Below, piece by piece: positions 57,267 through 64,000 of a stretch of 64,000 bases of DNA; position 1 is the stretch's first letter, and each line of letters starts with the position of its first letter. The position numbers and the translations under genes were made by a program. The stretch spans positions 496,001-560,000 of the forward strand of contig NZ_VWXD01000001.1 in NCBI RefSeq assembly GCF_011752625.1, read 5' to 3'. This stretch comes from Candidatus Pantoea formicae. Lineage in GTDB: Bacteria > Pseudomonadota > Gammaproteobacteria > Enterobacterales > Enterobacteriaceae. The notes under the pieces were generated by a model that searched no databases, was not told the origin of the DNA, and was given only the letters and a program-made list of their open reading frames with translations.

Positions 57267-58151
57267 ATGGATTTACTCAAAAGCATGGCCATTTTTATCG
57301 ATGTGGTCGATCAGGGCAGCATGACTGCAGCGGCAACGAAGTCTGATGTGACGCCTCAGATGATAGGCATGCATATCAAAGCACTTGAGCAGCAATTTAG
57401 CGCCACATTCCTTCATCGCACCACGCGTCAAATGGGTCTGACCGAGGCAGGCAAGGTGTTTTATCAGCACTGCCAACAAGTTTTGGGGCTGATCGGTGAG
57501 ACCCATCAGGTGATCAACCAGTTGCATGTGGAGGCTAAAGGGCTGTTGCGCCTCTCTGCACCTGCCACCTTTGGTGCAAGGGTGATTGCGCCAACGCTGG
57601 GTGAATTTCGTCTGCGTCATCCTGGCGTTAACGTCGACCTTTTTCTGACTGATTCCGTGATGGATTTGCAGGCAGATGAAGTCGAAGTGGCGATTCGTAT
57701 CGGCAGTTTACAGGACTTATCTCTGGTGGCTCGGCCACTAGGACGTTACCGCATGGCGATTGCCGCTGCGCCTACTTATTTGACTGCGCAGGGGATGCCA
57801 CTGCGCCCGGAAGATCTGGCTAACCATTATTGTCTGGGCTTTAGGCTCAAACAGGCGCAACGACATTGGCATTTCCAACGCGGTGAGGAAAAGGTGAGTG
57901 TCAGCGTTGATGACTGCATCAGTATTAATCACGGCGAAGCGCTCCGGCATGCGGCACTCGCAGGGGCTGGGGTTATCATGCAGCCTGAGGTGTTGTTGCA
58001 ACAGGACTTTACCAGCGGTGCTCTAGTGCCATTACTGACGGATTTCACCATTCCTAATCGAGCGGTCAATATGGTTTATCGGCAGGATCGTTTTGCCAGC
58101 GCCAAATTAAAGGCCATTATCGACTTTGGCCTGAAACACTGGAAGATTTAA
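57267..58151 (+). CDS. LysR-family transcriptional regulator (AaeR/DmlR-like)
   Basis: 294 residues. LysR helix-turn-helix at the N-terminus (DLLKSMAIFIDVVDQGSMTAAATKSDVTPQMIGMHIKALEQQFSATFLHRTTRQMGLTEAG) and a ligand domain with LRLSAPATFGARVIAPTLGEFRLRHPGVNVDLFLTD and RIGSLQDLSLVARPLG. This subgroup regulates small transporters or oxidoreductases. It follows the broken MFS gene on the same strand, so it might have regulated that transporter. The gene is intact. Confidence 0.87.
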   Translation: MDLLKSMAIFIDVVDQGSMTAAATKSDVTPQMIGMHIKALEQQFSATFLHRTTRQMGLTEAGKVFYQHCQQVLGLIGETHQVINQLHVEAKGLLRLSAPATFGARVIAPTLGEFRLRHPGVNVDLFLTDSVMDLQADEVEVAIRIGSLQDLSLVARPLGRYRMAIAAAPTYLTAQGMPLRPEDLANHYCLGFRLKQAQRHWHFQRGEEKVSVSVDDCISINHGEALRHAALAGAGVIMQPEVLLQQDFTSGALVPLLTDFTIPNRAVNMVYRQDRFASAKLKAIIDFGLKHWKI

Positions 58152-58371
58152 TTATCATCAAGCTTCGATTTGTGAGGGTTTAATTTCACACCGACAATCC
58201 ATCTAATCGCAATATAACTTTCAGATTGTGACAGTAATATGACGAAATGTTCTTGCTCGAATAAATCTATTTGGTGAGACTGCCGCTGTGGTTTTTTGTT
58301 CAATCTATTTTTTGAAGTGGATAAATAAAAACCACAACAGCATTGGCATATCACCTTAAGAGATGAAATAA

Positions 58372-59451
58372 ATGAAAGCGAAAATTCTCGTATTAGCCAT
58401 CGCGGCGAGTTGTGCAATGAGCGCGCAGGCGGCAGAAATCTTTAATCATGATGGTAATAAGTTAGATGTTTACGGTCAGGCCGTTGCGCGTCATTACTTT
58501 AGCGACAATAAGAGTGTTGATGGTGATAACACCTATATTCGTTTTGGTTTTAAAGGTGAAACCCAGATCAATGATTCGCTGGTCGGATATGGCCAGTGGG
58601 AATATAACGTACAGGCCAACAACTCCGAAGGCAGTGATGCGCAAAACGGGAATAAGACGCGCCTTGGCTTTGCTGGACTGAAATGGGGCCAATGGGGTTC
58701 AATTGATTACGGTCGTAACTACGGCGTGATCTATGATGTTGCAGCGATTACTGATACTCCCGTCATCTTTGATGATGAAACCTTTAGCGCCTCGGACAAC
58801 TTCCTGACCGGTCGTGGCAACGGCATGCTGACTTACCGCAACAAAGGCTTCTTTGGTCAGGTTGACGGACTGAATTTTGCTTTGCAATATCAGGGTGCCA
58901 ACAGCGACAACACCAATAATGGTTCACTGCGTCCTACCAACCGTGCTAACGGCGATGGCTATGGTATCTCTGCCAGCTATGATGTCGGTTACGATATTTC
59001 CCTGTTAGCGGCCTATGCTTCATCCAAACGCACCACGGCGCAGAACCAGATGCAGTTGGGTGAGGGCGACAAAGCAGATATCTGGGCAACAGGCGCGAAA
59101 TTCGACGATGGTCATATCTATCTCGCCGCAACCTATGCAGAAGCACACAACCTGACACCCGTACGCAGTTTTGGTTACGCCAACAAGACCAGCAATATTG
59201 AGTTGGTGGCGAAATACCTGTTCGACAGTGGTTTCGCGCCTGAAGTCGGTTATTTCCGTTCCAAAGCCAAAGATCTGCAGGTTACGGGCGATCAGGACCT
59301 GCTCAATTACTGGGACTTCTCGCTGGCCTATTACTTCAACAAAAACATGTCAGTGTATGCGGACTATAAACTCAACCGCATCGACAGTGACAACAACCTG
59401 GGCATTGCATCTGATGACCAGTTAGGGCTGGGGCTGACTTACCAGTTCTAA
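58372..59451 (+). CDS. Outer-membrane porin, OmpC/OmpF/PhoE family
   Basis: 359 residues with signal peptide ending at AQA-AE and the general-porin start EIFNHDGNKLDVYGQAVARHYFSDN. The 16-strand pattern includes TRLGFAGLKWGQWGSIDYGRNYGVIYDVAAITD with the eyelet loop that follows (about 120-145), and the chain ends LGLGLTYQF with the terminal Phe needed for outer-membrane insertion. It forms trimeric water-filled pores for small solutes. The 220-base AT-rich upstream region is the expected place for OmpR sites, but I could not define them. It converges on the two-component genes. Confidence 0.93.
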   Translation: MKAKILVLAIAASCAMSAQAAEIFNHDGNKLDVYGQAVARHYFSDNKSVDGDNTYIRFGFKGETQINDSLVGYGQWEYNVQANNSEGSDAQNGNKTRLGFAGLKWGQWGSIDYGRNYGVIYDVAAITDTPVIFDDETFSASDNFLTGRGNGMLTYRNKGFFGQVDGLNFALQYQGANSDNTNNGSLRPTNRANGDGYGISASYDVGYDISLLAAYASSKRTTAQNQMQLGEGDKADIWATGAKFDDGHIYLAATYAEAHNLTPVRSFGYANKTSNIELVAKYLFDSGFAPEVGYFRSKAKDLQVTGDQDLLNYWDFSLAYYFNKNMSVYADYKLNRIDSDNNLGIASDDQLGLGLTYQF

Positions 59452-59471
59452 TCCGCAAGGGTGATAAAATA

Positions 59472-59493
59472 GGGGCTGCCATTAGGCAGCCCC
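59472..59493. terminator. Stem-loop between porin and sensor kinase genes
   Basis: GGGGCTGCC-ATTA-GGCAGCCCC, perfect 9-bp arms between converging genes. Confidence 0.75.
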
Positions 59494-59516
59494 GCAATGC
59501 GTAGATGCCTGTCACC

Positions 59517-60560
59517 TTATCCCGTTTGCAACGTCATGCGAAAGCTAATCCCGCCTAATGAACTGGGTTCACATTTAACCTCGCCACCGTGCGCTAAAAC
59601 GATGGCGCGAACCACAGAAAGCCCTAATCCGGAAGCACCGACGTGCGAGGGTCTTTCACTGTCTGCACGGTAAAACGCATCGAAGATCTTTTCGCGCTCT
59701 TCGGGAGCAATGCCAGGACCTTCATCTTCCACCACGATCTCGACATTACCTGCCTGCTCACGACAAGTAACCACCACTTTCCCTTGAGAGGAATAATCCA
59801 GCGCGTTATGAAGCAGGGCTAAAATGCCTTGTTTAATACGATGTGCATCAACATAACAATTCACATCTTCCAACTGCTGTACCAACACTTTGCCTTTCTC
59901 AGTAAATTGCGGCGCTAACGTGCTCAGCAGGGTGCGCATCTCTACTTTTAAGTCAACAAACTCTCGGAACAGGCGCAGCTGCCCAGTATCTGCCAGGCTG
60001 ATGACCCGTAAATCCTCAATCATGTGAGTCAGGCTATCGGTGTGTTTGATCAATCCTGCGATATTGGTGCTATCAGGTTGGATCACACCATCATGAATGC
60101 CCTGTAAATGGGAACGCAACACGGTGACTGGGGTGCGAAGTTCATGCGCAATGGCCGCATTCCATACCTTCATTTCACGAGACATATGGTCGAGTTTTTC
60201 CGCCATCAAATTGAAATCGCTGACCAGATGGTCCATCTCCGTGATGCGATATTTACCCCTGCTAGCACGAGCTGAGAGCTCGCCCTCCGCAATCTTTCGC
60301 GCGCTCTCGATGATGGAGGCGATAGGAGTGATCATGCCGCTGGTAAAGCGCAACGACAGGCCAAGCGCAACGGTGATCGCCAAAAAAGTCGAAATCAGGG
60401 CGTTGAGATAGTCGCTAAAATTAAAAGTTTCAATTACAGCACCATTGGCAATCCATGAGTAGAGATAGCAAACGATAAACGAGATGATCATACCGATCAC
60501 CGTGACCTTGGCCGACAGGAAGAACAGCCGATAGCGAATACTGTGTTTCTTCACCCTCAA
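59517..60560 (-). CDS. Sensor histidine kinase, BaeS/AdeS-like
   Basis: 347 residues: two membrane segments (about 12-37 and 52-75) with a very short periplasmic loop, a HAMP domain (FTSGMITPIASIIESARKIAEGELSARA), then the dimerisation/phosphoacceptor domain with His139 in AAIAHELRTPV and the ATPase (LLHNALDYS, EDEGPGIAPEEREKIFDAFYRAD, GASGLGLSVVRAI). The small periplasmic loop suggests membrane or envelope stress sensing. The start overlaps the response-regulator stop by 4 bases. Confidence 0.9.
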   Translation of the reverse strand: MRVKKHSIRYRLFFLSAKVTVIGMIISFIVCYLYSWIANGAVIETFNFSDYLNALISTFLAITVALGLSLRFTSGMITPIASIIESARKIAEGELSARASRGKYRITEMDHLVSDFNLMAEKLDHMSREMKVWNAAIAHELRTPVTVLRSHLQGIHDGVIQPDSTNIAGLIKHTDSLTHMIEDLRVISLADTGQLRLFREFVDLKVEMRTLLSTLAPQFTEKGKVLVQQLEDVNCYVDAHRIKQGILALLHNALDYSSQGKVVVTCREQAGNVEIVVEDEGPGIAPEEREKIFDAFYRADSERPSHVGASGLGLSVVRAIVLAHGGEVKCEPSSLGGISFRMTLQTG

Positions 60561-61267
60561 TCTCCTAACCGATAACCAAAGCCACGAATGCTTTCGGGTA
60601 CAAAATTAATGCCTGATTTCTCGAGTTTTTTTCGTAACTTACTGATATGACTGTCGACAGTACGTTCACCGGCACCGCTCTCTGCCAGGCAGGCATCAAG
60701 AATTTCGCCACGGCTAAAGACACGTTTGGGGTAGCGGATGAGATGCAGCAGAATACGATATTCGGTGGAAGTGAGTTGATTTGAGATATCCACGCGCTCC
60801 GGTCCAACGAGGACTTGGTGTGTCATCTGGTTGATATAGAGTTGTTTGGTTTCATAAATCTGCCTGACATCATCTTTAACGTGATGGCGTAAGCGTCTCA
60901 GAATGACATGGATTCGGGCAATGACCTCGCTGGGATTGAAGGGCTTGACCACATAATCATCGGCGCCGGTACGCAGTGCATAGACTTTGTCAGCGTCGGT
61001 ATCCAGCGCGGTTAGCATCATCACGGGCGCGTCAGTGAAGTGGCGAATATCAGCCAGCACGGCCCAGCCATCTTTACGCGGCATCTTAATATCGAGGATG
61101 ATAAAGTCTGGTTCATGTTCTTGTACGTAATTTACCGCTTTTACGCCATCATCTGCGTGAAAAACAATAAACCCTTCACGGTGCAAATAGGCCATTAATG
61201 CGCTGGCGATATCTTTGTCATCTTCCGCAAATACAATTTTCACGGCGTCACTGGCGGATAATTTCAT
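60557..61267 (-). CDS. Response regulator, OmpR family, BaeR/AdeR-like
   Basis: 236 residues: a receiver domain with acidic pocket EDD (15-17), phosphorylated Asp59 in FIILDIKMP, and the conserved Thr and Lys (MMLTALD, VVKPFNP), then a winged-helix domain (LTSTEYRILLHLIRYPKRVFSRGEILDACL, ERTVDSHISKLRKKLEKSGINFVPESIRGFGYRLGD). The receiver's ALDTDADKVYALRTGADDYVVKPFNPSEVIARI stretch resembles AdeR and BaeR. It is divergent from the DUF1471 gene at 61495; CTCCAT repeats lie between and are probably its binding sites. Confidence 0.9.
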   Translation of the reverse strand: MKLSASDAVKIVFAEDDKDIASALMAYLHREGFIVFHADDGVKAVNYVQEHEPDFIILDIKMPRKDGWAVLADIRHFTDAPVMMLTALDTDADKVYALRTGADDYVVKPFNPSEVIARIHVILRRLRHHVKDDVRQIYETKQLYINQMTHQVLVGPERVDISNQLTSTEYRILLHLIRYPKRVFSRGEILDACLAESGAGERTVDSHISKLRKKLEKSGINFVPESIRGFGYRLGD

Positions 61268-61279
61268 TTATTCACACTT

Positions 61280-61306
61280 CTCCATGCAATCTCCATATAA
61301 CCTCCA
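61280..61306. promoter_or_regulatory. CTCCA direct repeats upstream of the response regulator gene
   Basis: CTCCA occurs at 61280, 61291 and 61302, exactly 11 bases apart (TTCTCCATGCA, ATCTCCATATA, ACCTCCACACA). Tandem half-sites at one-turn spacing are typical of OmpR-family regulators, and TCTCCAT is the core of the E. coli BaeR box. Confidence 0.65.
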
Positions 61307-61420
61307 CACAGAAGAGAAAAATGGGCGATAATATCTCTGCATCAAACGTTGGCGCTATATTAACGGTTGGATAGATAAGTTCCTATACCCGAGCGTGCGT
61401 TTATTTTTACCCATAACAAT

Positions 61421-61431
61421 AATCTCCATAT
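61421..61431. promoter_or_regulatory. Fourth CTCCAT box, near the DUF1471 promoter
   Basis: AATCTCCATAT is an exact copy of the 11-mer at 61288-61298. It lies 64 bases before the DUF1471 start, suggesting direct control by the same regulator. Confidence 0.6.
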
Positions 61432-61494
61432 TTTATTCGATGATAGTGAACAACAAATTGATTCACTAACAAATTAAGTTTCCAGGAGTATTTT

Positions 61495-61746
61495 ATGAAA
61501 AAGTCTATTTTCAGCGCTGCCATGCTATTTAGCTTGGTCATTTCCGCCCCTTTGATGGCAGCAGCCTCGTCCGTTAATCCGGGAACAGTGATTGGCCACG
61601 TCTCGGTTATTGGTGCGGGTACATTGGATCAGGCAGAACAGATGCTCAATAACAAAGCCCGTGCGATGGGTGGCGATGCTATCCATATCACCAGCATGGG
61701 CGGCAAGAATAAACTGTTTGCTACAGCTGAGGTGCTGAAAAACTAA
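61495..61746 (+). CDS. Exported DUF1471 (BhsA/McbA-type) stress protein
   Basis: 83 residues with a signal peptide ending near LMA-AA and a full DUF1471 domain: VIGHVSVIGAGTLDQAEQMLNNKARAMGGDAIHITSMGGKNKLFATAEVLKN. It is closer to E. coli BhsA/YhcN (ITSxxGxNxLxxTAxxxK ending) than the five shorter copies at 3.6-18.3 kb. CAGGAG lies eight bases before the ATG. It is divergent from the BaeSR/AdeRS-like genes and likely one of their targets. It acts in the periplasm or at the outer membrane. Confidence 0.88.
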   Translation: MKKSIFSAAMLFSLVISAPLMAAASSVNPGTVIGHVSVIGAGTLDQAEQMLNNKARAMGGDAIHITSMGGKNKLFATAEVLKN

Positions 61747-61749
61747 GCA

Positions 61750-61786
61750 AAATGGCAGGCGATTTCTGACTCATTGCCTGCCATTT
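61750..61786 (+). terminator. Terminator after the DUF1471 gene
   Basis: AAATGGCAGGC and GCCTGCCATTT, perfect 11-bp arms around a 15-base loop, three bases after the stop. Confidence 0.75.
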
Positions 61787-62065
61787 GTAACATCCTGTTA
61801 ACTCCCCTGCCGTTATTAATAAAATTTTCTAATTGTTTTTTTGGCTAAATTAACCACTTAGTGCCTTTTATGCCTCGTATTGTATGTTCAAATCTCAATG
61901 TTTTATCAACGGCATTTTTATTTTAAATTATTGATGCAGTTAGTTTCTAACCTCAATTAAGTCTTTTGCTTGAACCTGGTTTCAGGCTGTTACATCGCAA
62001 TGCCACAGTTTCACTATGGTTAATGAGCTCTATTAAGACCATAAGAAACTGAGGAAACAACAGGT
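61787..62065. promoter_or_regulatory. Upstream region of the oxalate decarboxylase gene
   Basis: About 280 AT-rich bases without a gene. The TAAATTAACC and TTTAAATTATTGATG stretches are promoter-like; GAGGAAACA before 62066 is the ribosome site. No clear operator was found. Confidence 0.4.
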
Positions 62066-63295
62066 ATGAAATTAGAAAACTTATCTCGTCGAACCTTCAT
62101 GGCATTTGCAGCGGGTGGTACCGTGGCGTTGGCAGCGGGTAAAGTTCATGCCCACGATGCAACAGTGGCCACTTACCCAGCAAGCGATCCCCACCATCCC
62201 CGCGACCCCGGTCCACACGATCCTATCCGTGAAGGGCTCAATCCCGATATTGTCGATCCACCAGCAACAGACAGCGGTACATTACCGAATCTGCGCTTCT
62301 CTTTTAGCGATGCGCATGTACGCAAAGGTAGCGGAGGGTGGACGCGGCAGGTGACACAACGCGAATTAGGGATTTCCACCACCATCGCAGGTGTAGATAT
62401 GCGGCTCGATAATGGTGGCATTCGTGAACTGCACTGGCATAAAGAGGGCGAGTGGGCTTACATGCTCTATGGTAATGCACGTATCACTGCACTGGACACC
62501 CAAGGTGGATGGTTTGTGGATGATGTTGGCGTGGGTGACCTGTGGTACTTCCCGCCCGGTGTACCGCACTCTATCCAGGGGCTCGGTCCCGACGGTTGTG
62601 AGTTTTTACTGGCCTTTGATAACGGTAACTTTGATGAGGACAGCACTTTCCTGCTTAGCGATTGGTTTAAACACATTCCGCCTGAAGTGCTCGCTAAAAA
62701 TTTTGGCGTCTCAGCGGACGTTTTCAACACGCTGCCATCACCGGCCGACGAGTATATTTTTGCCGGGAAGGCGCCGGAAGGCGAGGCTTCAGCTGCTGTG
62801 AAAGGTGGTGTGAAATCTGCGCTGAATTTCTCGCATAAGATGCTGGCTCAAAAACCGATCACCCTGCCGGGTGGTACCGTACGCATTACCGATACCAGTA
62901 ATTTCCCCATATCAAAAACTGTCGCCGCTGCATTGGTGGAACTTGAACCCGGCGCTATGCGGGAATTGCATTGGCATCCAAACAACGATGAGTGGCAATA
63001 CTATCTGGAAGGTGAAGGACGCATGGGCGTGTTTGCCTCATCGGGGCAGGCTCGGACCTTCGATTTCCGCGCAGGTGATGTTGGCTATGTTCCTTTCGCC
63101 ATGGGGCATTACATTGAAAATATCGGCGATAAGCCGCTGCGGTTTTTAGAATTATTTAAAAGCGATTACTACGCGGATATTTCATTGAATCAATGGTTGG
63201 CCAGTACGCCAGCAGATTTGGTGCGGCAGCATCTGCATCTGGACGATAAATTTATGCAGGCACTGCAGTTTGCTAAGCATCCGGTGGTGAAATAG
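62066..63295 (+). CDS. oxdC: Tat-exported oxalate decarboxylase (bicupin)
   Basis: 409 residues. The N-terminal Tat signal has SRRTFMA at 7-13 and a hydrophobic stretch ending AGKVHAHD. Two cupin domains each keep the Mn ligands: H123, H125, E129, H168 and H302, H304, E309, H348. The lid loop that decides decarboxylase activity reads DEDST (190-194) with Glu191, where OxdC has SENST, so decarboxylation of oxalate to formate and CO2 is favoured over oxidation. It acts in the periplasm. No regulator or formate enzyme is adjacent. Oxalate use or acid-stress relief on plants fits the likely habitat. Confidence 0.9.
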   Translation: MKLENLSRRTFMAFAAGGTVALAAGKVHAHDATVATYPASDPHHPRDPGPHDPIREGLNPDIVDPPATDSGTLPNLRFSFSDAHVRKGSGGWTRQVTQRELGISTTIAGVDMRLDNGGIRELHWHKEGEWAYMLYGNARITALDTQGGWFVDDVGVGDLWYFPPGVPHSIQGLGPDGCEFLLAFDNGNFDEDSTFLLSDWFKHIPPEVLAKNFGVSADVFNTLPSPADEYIFAGKAPEGEASAAVKGGVKSALNFSHKMLAQKPITLPGGTVRITDTSNFPISKTVAAALVELEPGAMRELHWHPNNDEWQYYLEGEGRMGVFASSGQARTFDFRAGDVGYVPFAMGHYIENIGDKPLRFLELFKSDYYADISLNQWLASTPADLVRQHLHLDDKFMQALQFAKHPVVK

Positions 63296-63302
63296 CATGG
63301 AA

Positions 63303-63326
63303 AGCGCGTCGTGGGAGCGGCGCGCT
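63303..63326. terminator. Stem-loop between oxalate decarboxylase and YlaC-like genes
   Basis: AGCGCGTCG-TGGGAG-CGGCGCGCT, 9-bp arms with one G-T pair, between converging genes. Confidence 0.6.
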
Positions 63327-63334
63327 GTAAGGGT

Positions 63335-63796
63335 TTAATGCCTTAAACGATAGATATCAGCAAAGTACAGATAACCTTTCTTGGCGCGCATCTCTTTCAG
63401 TCGAGTTTTTTCACTCTCGGTCAGAATGGCGCTGTCCAGCAGTTCATCGACAAAAGCGTCCCGGACATGGACTTCCATATACCAGTCACCGGTGTAACAA
63501 TTCTTCCAGGCACCTTTATCGATATCCTTCGCTTTGTACGACGGATTGACATGGAAGAAGAAGAAAAAATTACACACCGCAAAAATCAGGATGCAGACCA
63601 CATATTCGATGGTGCCGAAAGAGTCGGAGTACAACAGGAGCGCCATGGTAAGAACAAACAGTATCCACATCAGGCTGAATAAACCGGGGTAATTTTTGAT
63701 AAAGGAGATATCAAAGTAGGGGCGGTCATTACGCTGCTCTTCTACGTTGATTCTATCCAGCTCGGTTTGTAGTCGCTCATCCAGTTGATTACTCAT
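63335..63796 (-). CDS. ylaC: YlaC-like inner-membrane protein
   Basis: 153 residues with the layout of E. coli YlaC: a short N-terminal helix, the motif RPYFDISFIKNYPGLF, two membrane segments (LMWILFVLTMALLLYS, YVVCILIFAVCNFFFFFHV), then a cytosolic part with YKAKDIDKGAWKNCYTGDWY and a conserved end KKGYLYFADIYRLRH. Function is unknown in E. coli as well. It is a single gene with its own control region up to the divergent DUF924 gene. Confidence 0.82.
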   Translation of the reverse strand: MSNQLDERLQTELDRINVEEQRNDRPYFDISFIKNYPGLFSLMWILFVLTMALLLYSDSFGTIEYVVCILIFAVCNFFFFFHVNPSYKAKDIDKGAWKNCYTGDWYMEVHVRDAFVDELLDSAILTESEKTRLKEMRAKKGYLYFADIYRLRH

Positions 63797-63912
63797 GCAT
63801 TCACCTCAGTGGTTTCCTTATCCATACTTAGCCCGCGCGAGTCTAACAGATAACCACCACGATTTTAGCCTAACCTTTATGGTTATCAGGGGAATTATCT
63901 GTGGGGAATAGG

Positions 63913-64000
63913 ATGGAGTATGAAACCGTATTGGCATTCTGGTTTAACGCGCGCCATGAAAACTATTGGTTCAAACAGAATGACGGGTTTGATGAAGCTA
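63913..64000 (+). CDS. DUF924 family protein, 3'-truncated by window end
   Basis: Only 29 codons are in the window, from an ATG with GGGGA six bases upstream. The translation begins MEYETVLAFWFNARHENYWF and continues to DGFDEA; VLxFWF...WFxxxxxFD is the hallmark of DUF924, a family of TPR-like helical cytosolic proteins of about 180 residues with no known role. The gene continues beyond base 64000. Confidence 0.72.
   Translation, partial: MEYETVLAFWFNARHENYWFKQNDGFDEA

Noticed and set aside
1..64000. tRNA, rRNA, CRISPR array, prophage or insertion sequence
   Set aside because: I looked for cloverleaf arms, regular spacer-repeat runs, transposases and phage structural genes and found none. 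Small RNAs without clear structure could still be missed.

Overview
The window looks like a chromosomal stretch of a plant- or environment-associated enterobacterium of the Pantoea/Erwinia type. This is inferred from gene content, not from a marker gene: a membrane gluconate 2-dehydrogenase, enterobacterial MelA/MelB, NanE, MacAB, Blc lipocalin, an OmpC/PhoE-type porin, a YlaC-like protein, two YmgB/AriR-like connector proteins and many BhsA/McbA-type (DUF1471) stress peptides. Genes are dense on both strands. I saw no rRNA, tRNA, CRISPR array, insertion sequence or prophage. Most loci are small accessory modules, usually a regulator divergent from its target.

0-21.6 kb, sugar and sugar-acid uptake and catabolism. 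In order: the end of a gluconate 2-dehydrogenase operon; a DapA-family aldolase; a melibiose locus (AraC regulator divergent from melA-melB); a hexonate locus (idnO-like SDR, MFS porter, idnD-like dehydrogenase, divergent from a GntR regulator and a RspA/ManD-type dehydratase); an IclR/MFS pair; and an amino-sugar locus (nanE-PTS divergent from an RpiR regulator). Five copies of a small DUF1471 gene sit between these modules. Three encode identical proteins inside nearly identical cassettes of about 370 bp: a large palindrome, a promoter, a 5'-UTR hairpin, the gene and a GC-rich terminator.

21.6-35.4 kb. MacAB efflux genes lie divergent to an overlapping operon of cytochrome b561, an exported TPR protein, an ECF sigma factor and a membrane anti-sigma factor. 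Then come an ABC-F ATPase, an alpha/beta hydrolase, and an IclR-controlled operon (MHS transporter, ketopantoate-reductase-like enzyme, SDR, polysaccharide-deacetylase-fold hydrolase). The IclR gene and the operon carry matching palindromic operators.

35.4-49.3 kb. An AT-rich islet with an unknown exported beta-rich protein; a GAF/degenerate-GGDEF/EAL protein; Blc; several small metabolic or transport genes; a LacI-like protein without its DNA-binding domain; a DHA2 efflux pump with a divergent LysR regulator; a RcnR/FrmR-type metal sensor with a DUF3147 membrane protein; two YmgB/AriR-like connectors; and a RelE/XRE toxin-antitoxin pair.

49.4-64 kb. Three regulator/enzyme pairs, an FAD monooxygenase behind a near-perfect Fur box, an MFS transporter broken by one amber codon, a LysR regulator, a porin, and a BaeSR/AdeRS-like two-component system divergent from a sixth DUF1471 gene with repeated CTCCAT boxes between them. 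The window ends with a Tat-exported oxalate decarboxylase, a YlaC-like protein and the start of a DUF924 gene.
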